A stretch of DNA of 64,000 nt, from assembly GCF_019343195.1 (NCBI RefSeq), contig NZ_RPHB01000012.1, positions 51,487 through 115,486 of the forward strand, given 5' to 3'. The notes beneath the pieces were generated by a model, which had not been told where the DNA came from, ran no database searches, and was given only the letters and a program-made list of their open reading frames with translations. The first letter of the stretch is position 1, and each line of letters begins with the position of its first letter. Shown here one piece after another: positions 44,194 through 53,685 of the stretch. The translations under genes and the position numbers were made by a program. This DNA is from Arthrospiribacter ruber (GTDB lineage Bacteria; Bacteroidota; Bacteroidia; Cytophagales; Cyclobacteriaceae).

Positions 44194-44478
44194 ATGATTC
44201 ACGAAGAACTTCAGCGTATGGAAAGACTCACCTCCCAGGTGAGCAAAAAAATCCGCAACCTGGAAGAGGAAAACCTGAACCTCTCCAAGGAATTGCAGAC
44301 CCTCCGACAAAAGCTTGATGACAAGGAGCGTACGCTGGAGGATTTTAAAAATCAAATTAAAATAGCTAAACTTGTAAACAGCATACCGGTGGAAGACTTG
44401 GAATCTGCCGAATTGAGAGAAAAAATCAATAATTATATAAAGGAAATCGATAATATAATCGCCTACTTGTCTGAATAA
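44194..44478 (+). CDS. Small coiled-coil protein upstream of zapA
   Basis: 94 residues, almost wholly heptad coiled coil (MERLTSQVSKKIRNLEEENLNLSK through LEDFKNQIKIAKL), with a short C-terminal helix. It begins two bases after pheT and ends one base before zapA. No family is certain; size and context recall ZapB-like partners of ZapA, which is inference. Confidence 0.8.
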   Translation: MIHEELQRMERLTSQVSKKIRNLEEENLNLSKELQTLRQKLDDKERTLEDFKNQIKIAKLVNSIPVEDLESAELREKINNYIKEIDNIIAYLSE

Positions 44479-44479
44479 T

Positions 44480-44764
44480 ATGGAAACACTTTCTATCAGG
44501 TTGAAAATCGGAGATCGGGAATATCCCATGAAAGTGAAAGCTGAAGATGAAGCTAAAATCAGACATGCAGGAAAATTGATCAATGATAAAATAAAGAGAT
44601 ATAGGGAAGAATTTGGTTTGGATGACAGACAGGACCTTCTGGCAATGGTGGCTTTTGACTCTATGGTAGAGTCCATGGAGCAAAATATGATCAATGCCGA
44701 AGACAGCGAACAGATCCAATCCACTGTCAAAAAAATCAACGATCAACTGAACGCTCTTTTATAA
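44480..44764 (+). CDS. zapA: Cell division protein ZapA
   Basis: 94 residues: SIRLKIGDREYPMKVKAEDEAKIRHAGKLIN is the ZapA N-terminal beta-alpha domain, followed by a long C-terminal helix for tetramerisation. It promotes FtsZ bundling at the division ring. It sits between the coiled-coil protein and rny; unlike in gammaproteobacteria, the 64-base gap to the next gene leaves no room for 6S RNA. Confidence 0.9.
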   Translation: METLSIRLKIGDREYPMKVKAEDEAKIRHAGKLINDKIKRYREEFGLDDRQDLLAMVAFDSMVESMEQNMINAEDSEQIQSTVKKINDQLNALL

Positions 44765-44828
44765 CCAAACTCTCATTTCAGGATTTTTGGGCTTTTCCCG
44801 GTAGGTAAACTATATACATCATATACCT

Positions 44829-46394
44829 ATGGGAGAATCATTATACATAATAATTGCAGGCGTAATAGGCCTGGGACTGGGTGCAGTCATTGCCGGCCTT
44901 TTTCTGAAAAACAACGGTAAAAAAATAGAAGAAGAAGCCAGAGAAAAAGCAAAAAGTATTATCAGAGAAGCAGAAATCACTGCTGAAGCTACCAAAAAAG
45001 ACCGTATCCTTGAAGCTAAGGAAAAATACCTAAGGCTTAAGTCTGAGTTTGAAGATGAAGTGAACAAAAAGAAAAACATCATCATCACCAATGAAAACAA
45101 ACTCAAACAAAGAGAACAGTCGCTTTCCAAAGAACTGGAGCAGATCAAACGAAAAGAAGCAGAACTGGATAGCAAAAAGGAAAACCTGAACGCTCAGCTT
45201 CATGCCGTACAGATCAAAAAGGACGAACTGGACAAAGTGACCAATCAGCGCATTTCGGATCTGGAAAAAATTGCCGCTCTTACAAGGGAAGAAGCCAGAG
45301 ACCAATTGGTCGAAATGCTCAAAGACGAAGCTACCACCAAAGCCTCTTCACAGATCAAGGATATACTCGATCAGGCCAAACTTACCGCTACCAAGCAGGC
45401 CAAAAAAATCGTCTTGGATACTATCCAAAGAACTGCTACGGAGCATGCAATCGAAAATTGTGTGTCCGTATTCAATATTGAATCAGATGATATCAAAGGT
45501 AAAATCATTGGTAGAGAAGGCCGTAACATTCGCGCGCTGGAATCTGCTACCGGAGTAGAAATCATAGTAGACGATACTCCTGAAGCCATCATCATTTCTG
45601 GTTTTGACCCGGTAAGAAGAGAAGTAGCCAGGCTATCACTTCACCGACTCGTACAGGATGGCAGGATTCACCCTGCGAGAATTGAAGAGGTGGTGGCTAA
45701 AACCGAGAAAAATATTGAAGAAGAAATCGTTGAAATCGGGGAAAGAACCTGTATAGATCTTGGCATACACGGGCTGCATCCTGAGCTGATCAGAATGGTC
45801 GGAAGAATGCGGTTCAGGTCATCTTATGGACAAAACCTCCTACAACATTCAAGAGAAGTGGCCAAACTCTGCGCTACCATGGCTGCTGAAATGGGATTGA
45901 ACGCCAAGCTGGCCAAAAGGGCAGGATTGCTACACGATATCGGTAAGGTATGGCCTGAAGAAGCAGAACTTCCCCACGCCATACTTGGAATGGAGCTTGC
46001 CAAAAAGTACAAAGAGCATCCTGAAGTTTGCAATGCCATAGGTGCCCACCACGACGAGATTGAGATGACTTCTATGATATCCCCTATCGTGCAGGCTTCT
46101 GATGCCATTTCGGGCTCAAGACCTGGAGCAAGGAGGGAAATCATGGACAGCTACATCAAGCGTCTGAAAGAGCTTGAAGAATTGGCTCTTGCATTTGATG
46201 GAGTGAACAAATGCTTTGCCATGCAGGCGGGCCGTGAGTTGAGGGTCTTGGTAGATGCTGAAAATGTAGATGATCAGACGGCAAGCAAACTCTCTTATGA
46301 TATTTCCCAGAAAATTGAAAAAGAGATGCAATATCCTGGTCAGATCAAAATCACTGTGATCAGAGAGATGAGAGCGGTGAATTATGCGAAGTAA
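44829..46394 (+). CDS. rny: Ribonuclease Y
   Basis: 521 residues: N-terminal membrane helix (about 5-26), long coiled coil to about 200, KH domain with [25 protein letters not shown] (about 220-245), and HD domain with [19 protein letters not shown] and IGAHHDE metal motifs. It is the membrane-bound endonuclease that starts mRNA decay. Last gene of the pheT-zapA-rny group. Confidence 0.97.
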   Translation: MGESLYIIIAGVIGLGLGAVIAGLFLKNNGKKIEEEAREKAKSIIREAEITAEATKKDRILEAKEKYLRLKSEFEDEVNKKKNIIITNENKLKQREQSLSKELEQIKRKEAELDSKKENLNAQLHAVQIKKDELDKVTNQRISDLEKIAALTREEARDQLVEMLKDEATTKASSQIKDILDQAKLTATKQAKKIVLDTIQRTATEHAIENCVSVFNIESDDIKGKIIGREGRNIRALESATGVEIIVDDTPEAIIISGFDPVRREVARLSLHRLVQDGRIHPARIEEVVAKTEKNIEEEIVEIGERTCIDLGIHGLHPELIRMVGRMRFRSSYGQNLLQHSREVAKLCATMAAEMGLNAKLAKRAGLLHDIGKVWPEEAELPHAILGMELAKKYKEHPEVCNAIGAHHDEIEMTSMISPIVQASDAISGSRPGARREIMDSYIKRLKELEELALAFDGVNKCFAMQAGRELRVLVDAENVDDQTASKLSYDISQKIEKEMQYPGQIKITVIREMRAVNYAK

Positions 46395-46593
46395 TTTTAA
46401 ATGATTGGCATATTCGCAATGGATTTCATATCAATTAAACAATAAAGAATACGTAAATCGATATTCATTGATATTGGATATTAATGGATATTCTGATCGA
46501 GTATATCATATCCGGTTTGATTTGATAAGTAAGAACCCATTATCATAAAAGGTTCTGCGGGTATAGCTACCAATAGTTGAATCTGTGAAGAAA

Positions 46594-46630
46594 ACAAAGG
46601 TGTAGAGGAATCTTTACACCTTTGTTTTTA
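46594..46630 (+). terminator. Terminator downstream of rny
   Basis: ACAAAGGTGTA / TACACCTTTGT perfect 11-bp stem followed by TTTTTA. The remaining 46395-46703 spacer contains ATATTnn-type heptad-like DNA (46435-46510) and no gene. Confidence 0.85.
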
Positions 46631-46703
46631 TTGGTTATGGTAAAACGTTTCCAAATAACAAAACAGCTTGAGATTCAAAAAGACTACATTATAAATCCCT
46701 GAA

Positions 46704-47495
46704 ATGCACTTCCTCCACCATCTGTCCTTTTCCATTGGAGAGTTTTTTTATACTTCAATTTTGAACCTGAAAGTCCGGTCCAAAATCCAGAAACTCAGCA
46801 AGCAGGATGTCAATATTCTGGAAAATCTTTTCCCCTATTACAAAAACCTGAGAGCGGAACATAAGAAAGACTTCATTTCCAGATTGGAATGGTTTATCGC
46901 CGAAAAAGAATTTGTGGCGAGAGGTGCTTTACAAAAGGTGACTCCGGAAATGAAACTACTCATAGGCGCAACTGCCATTATGGTTACCTTCGGTTTCAAG
47001 GGTGTTTTTCTCCGTCATTTCCGCAAAATTCTTATTTATCCTGATTCCTATTATTCGACCATCAACCAACAATACCACTATGGCGAAGTCAATCCCAAAC
47101 TTGGGATGATAGTGCTGTCATGGGAAAAGTTTGTGGAAGGATTTATGCATTCCCAAAGCGGTGTCAATTTGGGCATACATGAAATGGCACATGCTATGAA
47201 GCTGGAAAACCAAATCCATTACAATCGGGAAAGCAACTTTTTTAATCCACATCGCTGGGAGACTTATGCCAAGGAAGCAAGTCTTCAGCAGAAAAAAATC
47301 CTTAATGGGGATTCGGATTTTTTCAGAGCATCCGCAGCGAAGAATATGCATGAGTTTTTTGCAGTGGCCTTGGAAGTGTTTTTTGAAAAGCCCAGAGAGT
47401 TTTCATCCTACAATCCCACACTGTATAAAAGCTTGGTCTACCTATTGAAACAGGACCCTTTGACTTTGAGCGGAAAGGGGAACGAGCGGGGTTAA
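46704..47495 (+). CDS. MtfA-like zinc-dependent peptidase
   Basis: 263 residues. Zinc motif HEMAH (HExxH) at about 159-163 and a downstream MHEFFAVALEVFFEKP segment with the third ligand and substrate groove, as in MtfA (formerly YeeI). The N-terminus lacks a signal peptide but is hydrophobic near 5-20. Known MtfA acts on C-terminal peptides and binds the Mlc repressor in enterobacteria; whether that applies here is unknown. Confidence 0.88.
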   Translation: MHFLHHLSFSIGEFFYTSILNLKVRSKIQKLSKQDVNILENLFPYYKNLRAEHKKDFISRLEWFIAEKEFVARGALQKVTPEMKLLIGATAIMVTFGFKGVFLRHFRKILIYPDSYYSTINQQYHYGEVNPKLGMIVLSWEKFVEGFMHSQSGVNLGIHEMAHAMKLENQIHYNRESNFFNPHRWETYAKEASLQQKKILNGDSDFFRASAAKNMHEFFAVALEVFFEKPREFSSYNPTLYKSLVYLLKQDPLTLSGKGNERG

Positions 47496-47530
47496 ACTTA
47501 TTCAAAGTCCGATTGGTTTTATGTATATTA

Positions 47531-47674
47531 ATGGAAAATTCTAAAATCATGGAAAAAATTATCATTGAGGTAGATCAGCTAACCGCTGCAAAGTGGGATT
47601 CGGTTAGTTCAATAAAGAAAAAAGAGATTTCAATTGTAAGCCCCAACCAATTTCTGCTTCAAAAATCATATTGA
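47531..47674 (+). CDS. Short antitoxin-like peptide or remnant
   Basis: 47 codons: MENSKIMEKIIIEVDQLTAA then KWDSVSSIKKKEISIVSPN. The pattern IIIEVDxxTAxxW is seen at the N-terminus of small Bacteroidota antitoxin-like proteins, but the usual C-terminal half is absent, so this is probably a truncated copy. No toxin gene is adjacent. It ends 69 bases before the M20 peptidase. Confidence 0.45.
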   Translation: MENSKIMEKIIIEVDQLTAAKWDSVSSIKKKEISIVSPNQFLLQKSY

Positions 47675-47742
47675 TATTGACCAGCGGTATTGCCAGGCAA
47701 ATTAATTTTTATCTATTTCGTCTTATACAGCATTCTTTACCA

Positions 47743-49026
47743 ATGAACATCAAGACCGTATTTATCCTATTCGCCCTATCGCTTTGCCATCCACTTGTAT
47801 TTGCCCAGACCATAAAGCCGCAATACCAAGAGCAAGTTTCTACATTGACCGAAAAACCTGAGATCAAAAAGGCATTTGACTATATCCAGGAAATCGATGA
47901 GCAGACCATACAAGATATGATCACTTTGACCGAAATCCCGGCTCCCTCTTACCATGAGGAGGAAAAGGGGAAGGCTTTTGCCGAAATGCTCAAAGAGGCT
48001 GGTGCGGATTCGGTATGGACAGATGAGGTCGGCAATGTCATTGGCCTGAGAAAGGGTACAAAAAGAGAAAAAACCATATTGGTGGAAGGGCATCTGGACA
48101 CAGTTTTTCCTTTTGAAACAGACGTAACGGTTAAGCAAAAAGGCGATACCCTTTTTGCACCGGGAATCGGTGATGCCAGCAGGTCGGTGGCTATGGTCGT
48201 AGCCCTTCTGAAAACCATGACTGCCAATAACCTGAAAACAGAACAGGACATCTGGTTTGCCGGTACTGTCGGAGAAGAGGGTCTGGGCGACCTTTATGGT
48301 GTCAAACACCTTTTCAGAGAAGGAGCCCATCCTTTGGCAGCACATATCGCCATAGACGGTGGTGGACTGGAAGATATTGTCAATGGGGGTATAGGCTCTT
48401 TGCGCTACAAGGTGACTTTCAAAGGAAGTGGCGGTCATTCTTATGGAGCCTTTGGCATTGGCAATCCCCACAACGCCTTATCACAGGCTGTGGTGGCATT
48501 TATACCCAAGGCGGATAACTTTACCAAAGATGGCCCAAAAACAACCTACAGCATTTCTGTGTTGGGTGGAGGTACTTCTGTAAATTCCATCCCCTATGAA
48601 TCATGGATGTTGGTGGATATGCGATCCGAAAGTCAGGAAAAGTTACAGGGCATCAATACGCTCTTTTTAGCATCTATGGAAGAAGGCTTAGAAAAGGAAA
48701 ACCAAATCATCCGAAGAGGAAAACCACTTACTGTGGACATAGAAAAAGTCGGTGATAGGCCGAGCGGATTGGCCAGCCCCGAATCCCCATTGATCCAGCA
48801 GACCATGGCCATTGCCAACTATCTGACTGGAAAAGAACCCAGATTGAGTTCCAGTTCTACCAATTCCAATATCGCTTTTTCCAAAGGAATACCCGCAGTG
48901 ACTATAGGTAGAGGAGGAGAAGGAGGCGGAGTGCATTCCCTGGATGAATGGTGGATGAACAAAGATGGGTATTTGGGCATTCAACAAGCCTTACTACTGA
49001 CACTGATGCAGGCGGGGTATATGTAG
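47743..49026 (+). CDS. M20 family metallopeptidase (secreted)
   Basis: About 427 residues from ATG 47743, which gives a clean signal peptide (MNIKTVFILFALSLCHPLVFAQ); an earlier in-frame start has no such signal. Zinc ligands: His/Asp in VEGHLDTVFPF, Asp in GIGDASRSVAM, Glu pair in GTVGEEGLGD. The dimerisation domain is present (GSGGHSYGAFGIGNPH). A periplasmic exo- or dipeptidase of the M20/M25/M40 group. Confidence 0.92.
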   Translation: MNIKTVFILFALSLCHPLVFAQTIKPQYQEQVSTLTEKPEIKKAFDYIQEIDEQTIQDMITLTEIPAPSYHEEEKGKAFAEMLKEAGADSVWTDEVGNVIGLRKGTKREKTILVEGHLDTVFPFETDVTVKQKGDTLFAPGIGDASRSVAMVVALLKTMTANNLKTEQDIWFAGTVGEEGLGDLYGVKHLFREGAHPLAAHIAIDGGGLEDIVNGGIGSLRYKVTFKGSGGHSYGAFGIGNPHNALSQAVVAFIPKADNFTKDGPKTTYSISVLGGGTSVNSIPYESWMLVDMRSESQEKLQGINTLFLASMEEGLEKENQIIRRGKPLTVDIEKVGDRPSGLASPESPLIQQTMAIANYLTGKEPRLSSSSTNSNIAFSKGIPAVTIGRGGEGGGVHSLDEWWMNKDGYLGIQQALLLTLMQAGYM

Positions 49027-49522
49027 TAAATCATACCCCATTCGTGTAAACACTAGGATTAGCTTAGAAAAGTTCTCTTCTGATGTATCTATCCAAAAAT
49101 CTACGTCGGCAGAATGGCGCTGATATCCATGAAAATTTACCTGCTTACTTTCTTTTTTGGTTTAAAACTTAATTTCCATATCGGATGAATTAGGTTTTAA
49201 AATATAACAAACTGATTTGAGATTTCTGAAAAAATTCCAATCCACACCTTTATGGAAGCTAATAAGATTTTAATAAATATGAAAATCCTTACATTTTAAA
49301 AATCCGAATCAATGAGCTGATTTAGGTATTTAATGGAGCACAAAAGTACTTCAAAGAAAGAGGAAAATCCGGTAATCGGGAAAGTAAAATTGAAATGATC
49401 GGTCTCATCAAAAAAATGGATGGAAAAATATGGAATCTAATTCCATATTTTTCCATAAATAATAATAAGACTAATACCCAAAAAATGCAAAGGAGTTCAG
49501 ACTTCAAAAAATTTCATTTGCT
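49027..49522. other. Intergenic region with possible decayed reading frame
   Basis: About 500 bases of AT-rich spacer. At 49326-49526 (plus) one frame lacking a good start reads as protein-like sequence (NGAQKYFKERGKSG, SKIEMIGLIKKMDGKIW), ending at TAA beside the convergent MazF-like gene. It may be the tail of a lost gene. I see nothing else. Confidence 0.3.
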
Positions 49523-49867
49523 TTAAAGATCAAGGACAATCAACAGGTTTTCATTTACTTTTTTTGCTTCACTAGCAGGTATAATACCTATTTTTTTAAT
49601 TAATCTTTTATTGTCAATTGCCCGCAATTGATCAATCATAATATCACATGATTTATCGAGATTAGCCATACCTTTCTGAAGATGAACACGCAGTATTTTA
49701 CTGTTCGACTGTACATTAGAAGTAATCGGGCAAACCAAAGTGGAAGGATGTACTTTATTGAGAAGGTCTGTTTGGACCACCAAAACAGGCCTGGTTTTAC
49801 CCGCTTCTGTTCCGAATCTTGGATCAAGATTTGCCAGCCAAACTTCGAACCTTTTAGCCTTCCCCAT
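49523..49867 (-). CDS. PemK/MazF-type toxin
   Basis: About 114 residues from ATG 49867 (MGKAKRFEVWLANLDPRFGTE). MazF landmarks: EVWLANLDPRFGTEAGKTRPVLVVQ and TSNVQSNSKILRVHL, and the C-terminal helix DKSCDIMIDQLRAID. It is an endoribonuclease. Its start lies within the last 14 bases of the antitoxin gene, so translation is coupled. Confidence 0.92.
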   Translation of the reverse strand: MGKAKRFEVWLANLDPRFGTEAGKTRPVLVVQTDLLNKVHPSTLVCPITSNVQSNSKILRVHLQKGMANLDKSCDIMIDQLRAIDNKRLIKKIGIIPASEAKKVNENLLIVLDL

Positions 49868-50087
49868 CTTCAATCTGCTCAAATTCAGACAAAACATCCA
49901 TTGATTCCATACTTACGAGCTTTGATTCAGCAGCAAGGGCCTTTTCTAAATATTTTCGCTTTTGTATTTTATTATAATAAGCCAATGCCTCATTGACATA
50001 ACGGTTTCTGGACTTTTCTAATTTGGATAAAAGTTCCTCGGTTTCTTGGAATATATCATCATCCAATTTAAGTGATAAGTTTTTCAT
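49854..50087 (-). CDS. MazE-like/RHH antitoxin
   Basis: 77 residues starting MKNLSLKLDDDIFQETEELL, a ribbon-helix-helix DNA-binding N-terminus with RNRYVNEALAYYN, and an acidic disordered C-terminus (MDVLSEFEQIEDGEG) expected to block the toxin. An upstream in-frame ATG at 50225 would add an unlikely basic leader. Pairs with the overlapping MazF-type toxin. Confidence 0.88.
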   Translation of the reverse strand: MKNLSLKLDDDIFQETEELLSKLEKSRNRYVNEALAYYNKIQKRKYLEKALAAESKLVSMESMDVLSEFEQIEDGEG

Positions 50088-50258
50088 ATTTATTTCAGTA
50101 GATACTAAAAGTATATACTTTTTTTCTAATTGTATAATTTTGGATTGGATAAATTTATTTTGCTTTAAAATTTTCCAGACCTTATGGCTTCTGCTTTCTG
50201 ATATCCGAATTTTCCAATAAAACATAAGGCTTATCAGGAAATACGGATTTCACCAAAA

Positions 50259-53200
50259 TCACCTAACTTCATCCTTCCTCCACAAAAACACGGGCAAAGC
50301 CAAAAACACCCCCACCACACTGAAAACAAGCCCACCAATGGTTCCAATAGCCAGGGAAAACCAGAAAATCTCGTTTTGCCCTTCCATGATAAAAGGAATC
50401 AAACCAAAGCAGGTCGACAAAATGGTCAATAAAATAGGCACTGCTTTACCTCCTACAGCTTTCACCACCCTGCGGTTATACACCCCGATTTTCCTGTTGT
50501 TCAGGTCATTGACAATAAAGATGGCCGCATTGACTGCCAGACCTCCCAACATCACAAATGCGGCATACCCCCCTTGATCAAAGTAAAAATCAAAAAGGGA
50601 AAAGATCAAAAACAGGCCTATAAAGGAAATAGGGATAATGACAATGATATAAAAGGGCTGCTTAAGGTTTTCGAAGAGTATAGAAGTAATAAAAAATATC
50701 CCTACTACCAATACCAAAATCAGGCTGTACTGCCTTTTGGCTTTGTCAAAATTATAGGCCCAAGTATTCTTCTCTGCGGTATATCCAATCGGCATCTGGG
50801 TTTTCATTTCTTTCAATACCTCATCCAGGTATTCATTCCCAAACTTGGCCGAGCCCATATATTCAAAAGCCACCAAACGGATGTATTGCCTGTCCTCTTT
50901 GTGCAGGGCCGTCGTAGTAGTTTCCTTTTGGAGGCTGCCAAAACTACTGACTTTAAATACCCGGTCTTCACCGGCAATCATACTCTGCTCCTCCAGGTCA
51001 TAGCGGGAAAATCCAGCTGAAGCCTTTTCCCTGACAACTACACCATAGTTTTGATCATCCAGAGTAAGGTAGGCAGATGGATTTTGAGGCTTGGAAATAT
51101 CTCCCAGTGCAGACACCAATTCATACTGATTGGTCCTTTGAAGAGCCATGGCAGACTGGTCCAAGCGGAGCACAAATTCCTCTGACTTCAACTCATTCCA
51201 GCCCAAGCGCTCGTTGGTATTGACTTCCTGAATCCGCTTATGCTGAAGAAGTTTTTCCGCAAGGGCTTCAGCCTGTCTCTCCAGTTCATCAAAATTGTAG
51301 CCTTTCATCGTCACCCTAAAAGACGGGATGCCCTCTCCACCAGCACCCGTGTAAAAGCCCTGCCCTACTCCATAAATGGTCCACCTCGCTCCGGACCAGT
51401 CGGTGGACTTTACTGAAAGCCTTCCTTTCAGCTGATATGGTAAGGCACTTTTCTCATATTCCTCTTGGAAGGTGATCACGATCTGTGCATACTGACCGGA
51501 AGTCACGTAGGTGACAAACTGGTCTATCCCCTCCACTCCTTTCAAATACTTTTCAAATTCCCTGATAATAAAATCCATCTGATCCAAGGTATTCCCAAAT
51601 GGAAGTCTTGCGGTGACGAATAGCCTGGTTTTTTCTGCTTCTCTGTAGCTGGATTTCTCAAAAACACCCCTTACAAACATCCTCAGCGATCCTCCTAGGG
51701 CCTTGTCTACATAAGGCCGCATCTCTTCCTGATAAAAAGTGCTACCTATGGACTTGTTGTACCATTCCTGCCCCTCCCACTTGGACGGTAGGTAAAATAT
51801 CGGAATGCCAAAAAGCAATATCAAAGCCGTCACAAAGGCTTTTCTGTACCTGGCTACAAAGCCTATACTTCCTGAATAAAATCTAAAAGCTTTAACCCTT
51901 TTCCTTAATTGCCTGAAGGTAAGCTGCCTGCCCTTTTTGGCCTTTTCTCCAAAAAGCAAAGCATACATGGCCGGAGTGAAAAACAGGGCGACCAAAAGCG
52001 AGACCCCCAACATGACCGAGACTACTATGGAAAATTCAGAAAGATTTTTTCTATCCTCTTCCGGAAGGAAAAACACAATCATCAATGCCGCAATGGTAGT
52101 CAGGGAAGCTGCCAACAAAGCCACAAAAACATTTCTGTTGCGGTGCTTGTGCAAATGATCGATCATGATGATGGCATTGTCCACGATCAGACCAAAGGAA
52201 ATCGTCAAACCTGCCAGTGAATACAAATGGATGTCAACTTTCAGCAGGTATAGGATAATGGCAGTAATACTGAGGTTGACTATGATACCCAAAAACAGCG
52301 TAGAAAGGTAACGGAGGTTACGGTTGATCAGAAAAATAAAAACCACAAGAATCAGGATAGAGAGTCCTGAGCGCTTGTATATCTTGTTCATTTCCTTCTC
52401 CAAAAACTCGGTGTCGTCATTCTCCAACCTGACCTCCACTCCTGCCGGCAGTAATTTTTGAGCTACCGCAACTGCCGCTTTGATATTTTTGGCCAAAAGG
52501 ATTTTATTTACGCCATCCCTGTTGATAATGGACAGGGTGACGGAATTGTTGCCATTGATCCGGTAATAGGATTGGGCTTCTGCTTCTTCCAAGGTAATCT
52601 GGGCAAGATCCCTTAGCATCACCTCTTTGCCAGACTGGGTGGTAATGATCAGGTTTTCGAGCTGGGAAATGCTGTGTAAAGAACGGTCAACTTGTATAAA
52701 AAGCGTCTCTTCCCTGTTGTTGACCACAGCACCTGGATAAGTCCTTCCAAATGCACTTCGGATTACAGACTCCACAGAACCTTTGTTCAGACCGAGACTT
52801 TGTAGCCTTTGGATGTCATAGGTAATGTAGAGTTGGAGGTTATTTGCTCCTCTAACGGCTATTTCTTCGATCTCTTCAAATCGGTTGAGGGAGGACTTTA
52901 GGATATCTTCCGTGATTTTTTTGATTTCAAAAGTCGCAAAAGGTCCATTGACCGAATAAGTGAGGATAGGGGTTTTCATTTCCGACCTTCTTTCTTCGGA
53001 TTGGGTTACCAAAGGGTAACTGACTTTGGAATCCATTGAAGGGTAAACCTGACGGATAATGGAAGAAACTTCAAATTTCTTGAATTCCATATCCGTGTTT
53101 TTATCAAATCTAAGCGTGATGTTTCCCCTGTCGTAATTGGATACCGAATTGATCCTTTTCAACTCTGCCAATTGGGATAAGGCTCCTTCCAATGGGGAGG

Positions 53201-53366
53201 TAGCCAGCTTTTCAACCAGTTCAGGAGAAGACTGGGGCACGTTGAAGCTGACTGTCAAAACCGGTTCCCTTTCTCTGGGGTTCAGGTCCACAGATAGCCT
53301 GGGTATCAGGGCAAAGCCAATGATACTCAGCACTACAAACGCTATGATTACCCTAAATGGAGTCAT
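50259..53366 (-). CDS. RND efflux transporter permease (second subunit)
   Basis: About 1035 residues from ATG 53366 (MTPFRVIIAFVVLSIIGFAL); the earlier ATG would add residues encoded by repeat DNA. Twelve-helix RND architecture with two large periplasmic loops; TM4 carries SFGLIVDNAIIMIDH with a single acidic residue of the proton relay pair. Lower similarity to AcrB than the first permease. It forms one operon direction with the adaptor and first permease, but a 319-base repeat-filled gap precedes it. The two may form a mixed trimer like MdtBC. Confidence 0.92.
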   Translation of the reverse strand: MTPFRVIIAFVVLSIIGFALIPRLSVDLNPREREPVLTVSFNVPQSSPELVEKLATSPLEGALSQLAELKRINSVSNYDRGNITLRFDKNTDMEFKKFEVSSIIRQVYPSMDSKVSYPLVTQSEERRSEMKTPILTYSVNGPFATFEIKKITEDILKSSLNRFEEIEEIAVRGANNLQLYITYDIQRLQSLGLNKGSVESVIRSAFGRTYPGAVVNNREETLFIQVDRSLHSISQLENLIITTQSGKEVMLRDLAQITLEEAEAQSYYRINGNNSVTLSIINRDGVNKILLAKNIKAAVAVAQKLLPAGVEVRLENDDTEFLEKEMNKIYKRSGLSILILVVFIFLINRNLRYLSTLFLGIIVNLSITAIILYLLKVDIHLYSLAGLTISFGLIVDNAIIMIDHLHKHRNRNVFVALLAASLTTIAALMIVFFLPEEDRKNLSEFSIVVSVMLGVSLLVALFFTPAMYALLFGEKAKKGRQLTFRQLRKRVKAFRFYSGSIGFVARYRKAFVTALILLFGIPIFYLPSKWEGQEWYNKSIGSTFYQEEMRPYVDKALGGSLRMFVRGVFEKSSYREAEKTRLFVTARLPFGNTLDQMDFIIREFEKYLKGVEGIDQFVTYVTSGQYAQIVITFQEEYEKSALPYQLKGRLSVKSTDWSGARWTIYGVGQGFYTGAGGEGIPSFRVTMKGYNFDELERQAEALAEKLLQHKRIQEVNTNERLGWNELKSEEFVLRLDQSAMALQRTNQYELVSALGDISKPQNPSAYLTLDDQNYGVVVREKASAGFSRYDLEEQSMIAGEDRVFKVSSFGSLQKETTTTALHKEDRQYIRLVAFEYMGSAKFGNEYLDEVLKEMKTQMPIGYTAEKNTWAYNFDKAKRQYSLILVLVVGIFFITSILFENLKQPFYIIVIIPISFIGLFLIFSLFDFYFDQGGYAAFVMLGGLAVNAAIFIVNDLNNRKIGVYNRRVVKAVGGKAVPILLTILSTCFGLIPFIMEGQNEIFWFSLAIGTIGGLVFSVVGVFLALPVFLWRKDEVR

Positions 53367-53685
53367 GGAAAAAGGAGGAAGAGAGAAGGATGAAGTATGA
53401 AAACACATCTTCTACCGTCTCTCGAATTCTTTAATTTCATCTCTAAATTCTCGTTTCTAACTTTTACTTTCTATACCTCCGCCGTGAGTATCTCTCTCAT
53501 GGCTTTTACATTTTGTATTGACATTTAATTAATATCCTCAATCATAAATTTACCTTACACCTCAACTATCGGTTTGCTAAGATCTAAGATATACATTACT
53601 CCTTCCTCCCTCATCCACTCCTGGATGACCAGTCGGATAGGCTTCATCCCTCATCCTTCATCCCCCATCCTTCATCCCTCATCCT
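53367..53685. repeat. Heptad-rich spacer between the two RND permease genes
   Basis: TCTAAAT, TCTCGTT, TCTAACT, TTTACTT, TCTATAC (about 53440-53480) and a TTCATCC/CTCATCC array (53600-53700, the reverse complement of GGATGAA) that includes the core shared with 11066-11095 in opposite orientation. The array ends inside the last codons of the first permease. Confidence 0.75.

Noticed and set aside
44089..44739. 216-residue minus-strand frame
   Set aside because: Antisense across pheT end, the coiled-coil gene and zapA; no domain.
44765..44828. 6S RNA downstream of zapA
   Set aside because: The gap to rny is only 64 bases, too short for 6S RNA.
47776..48471. 231-residue minus-strand frame
   Set aside because: Antisense to the M20 peptidase, which has all metal ligands.
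49322..49507. 61-residue minus-strand frame after the MazF-like gene
   Set aside because: No start signal, no family, and the opposite strand reads more like protein.
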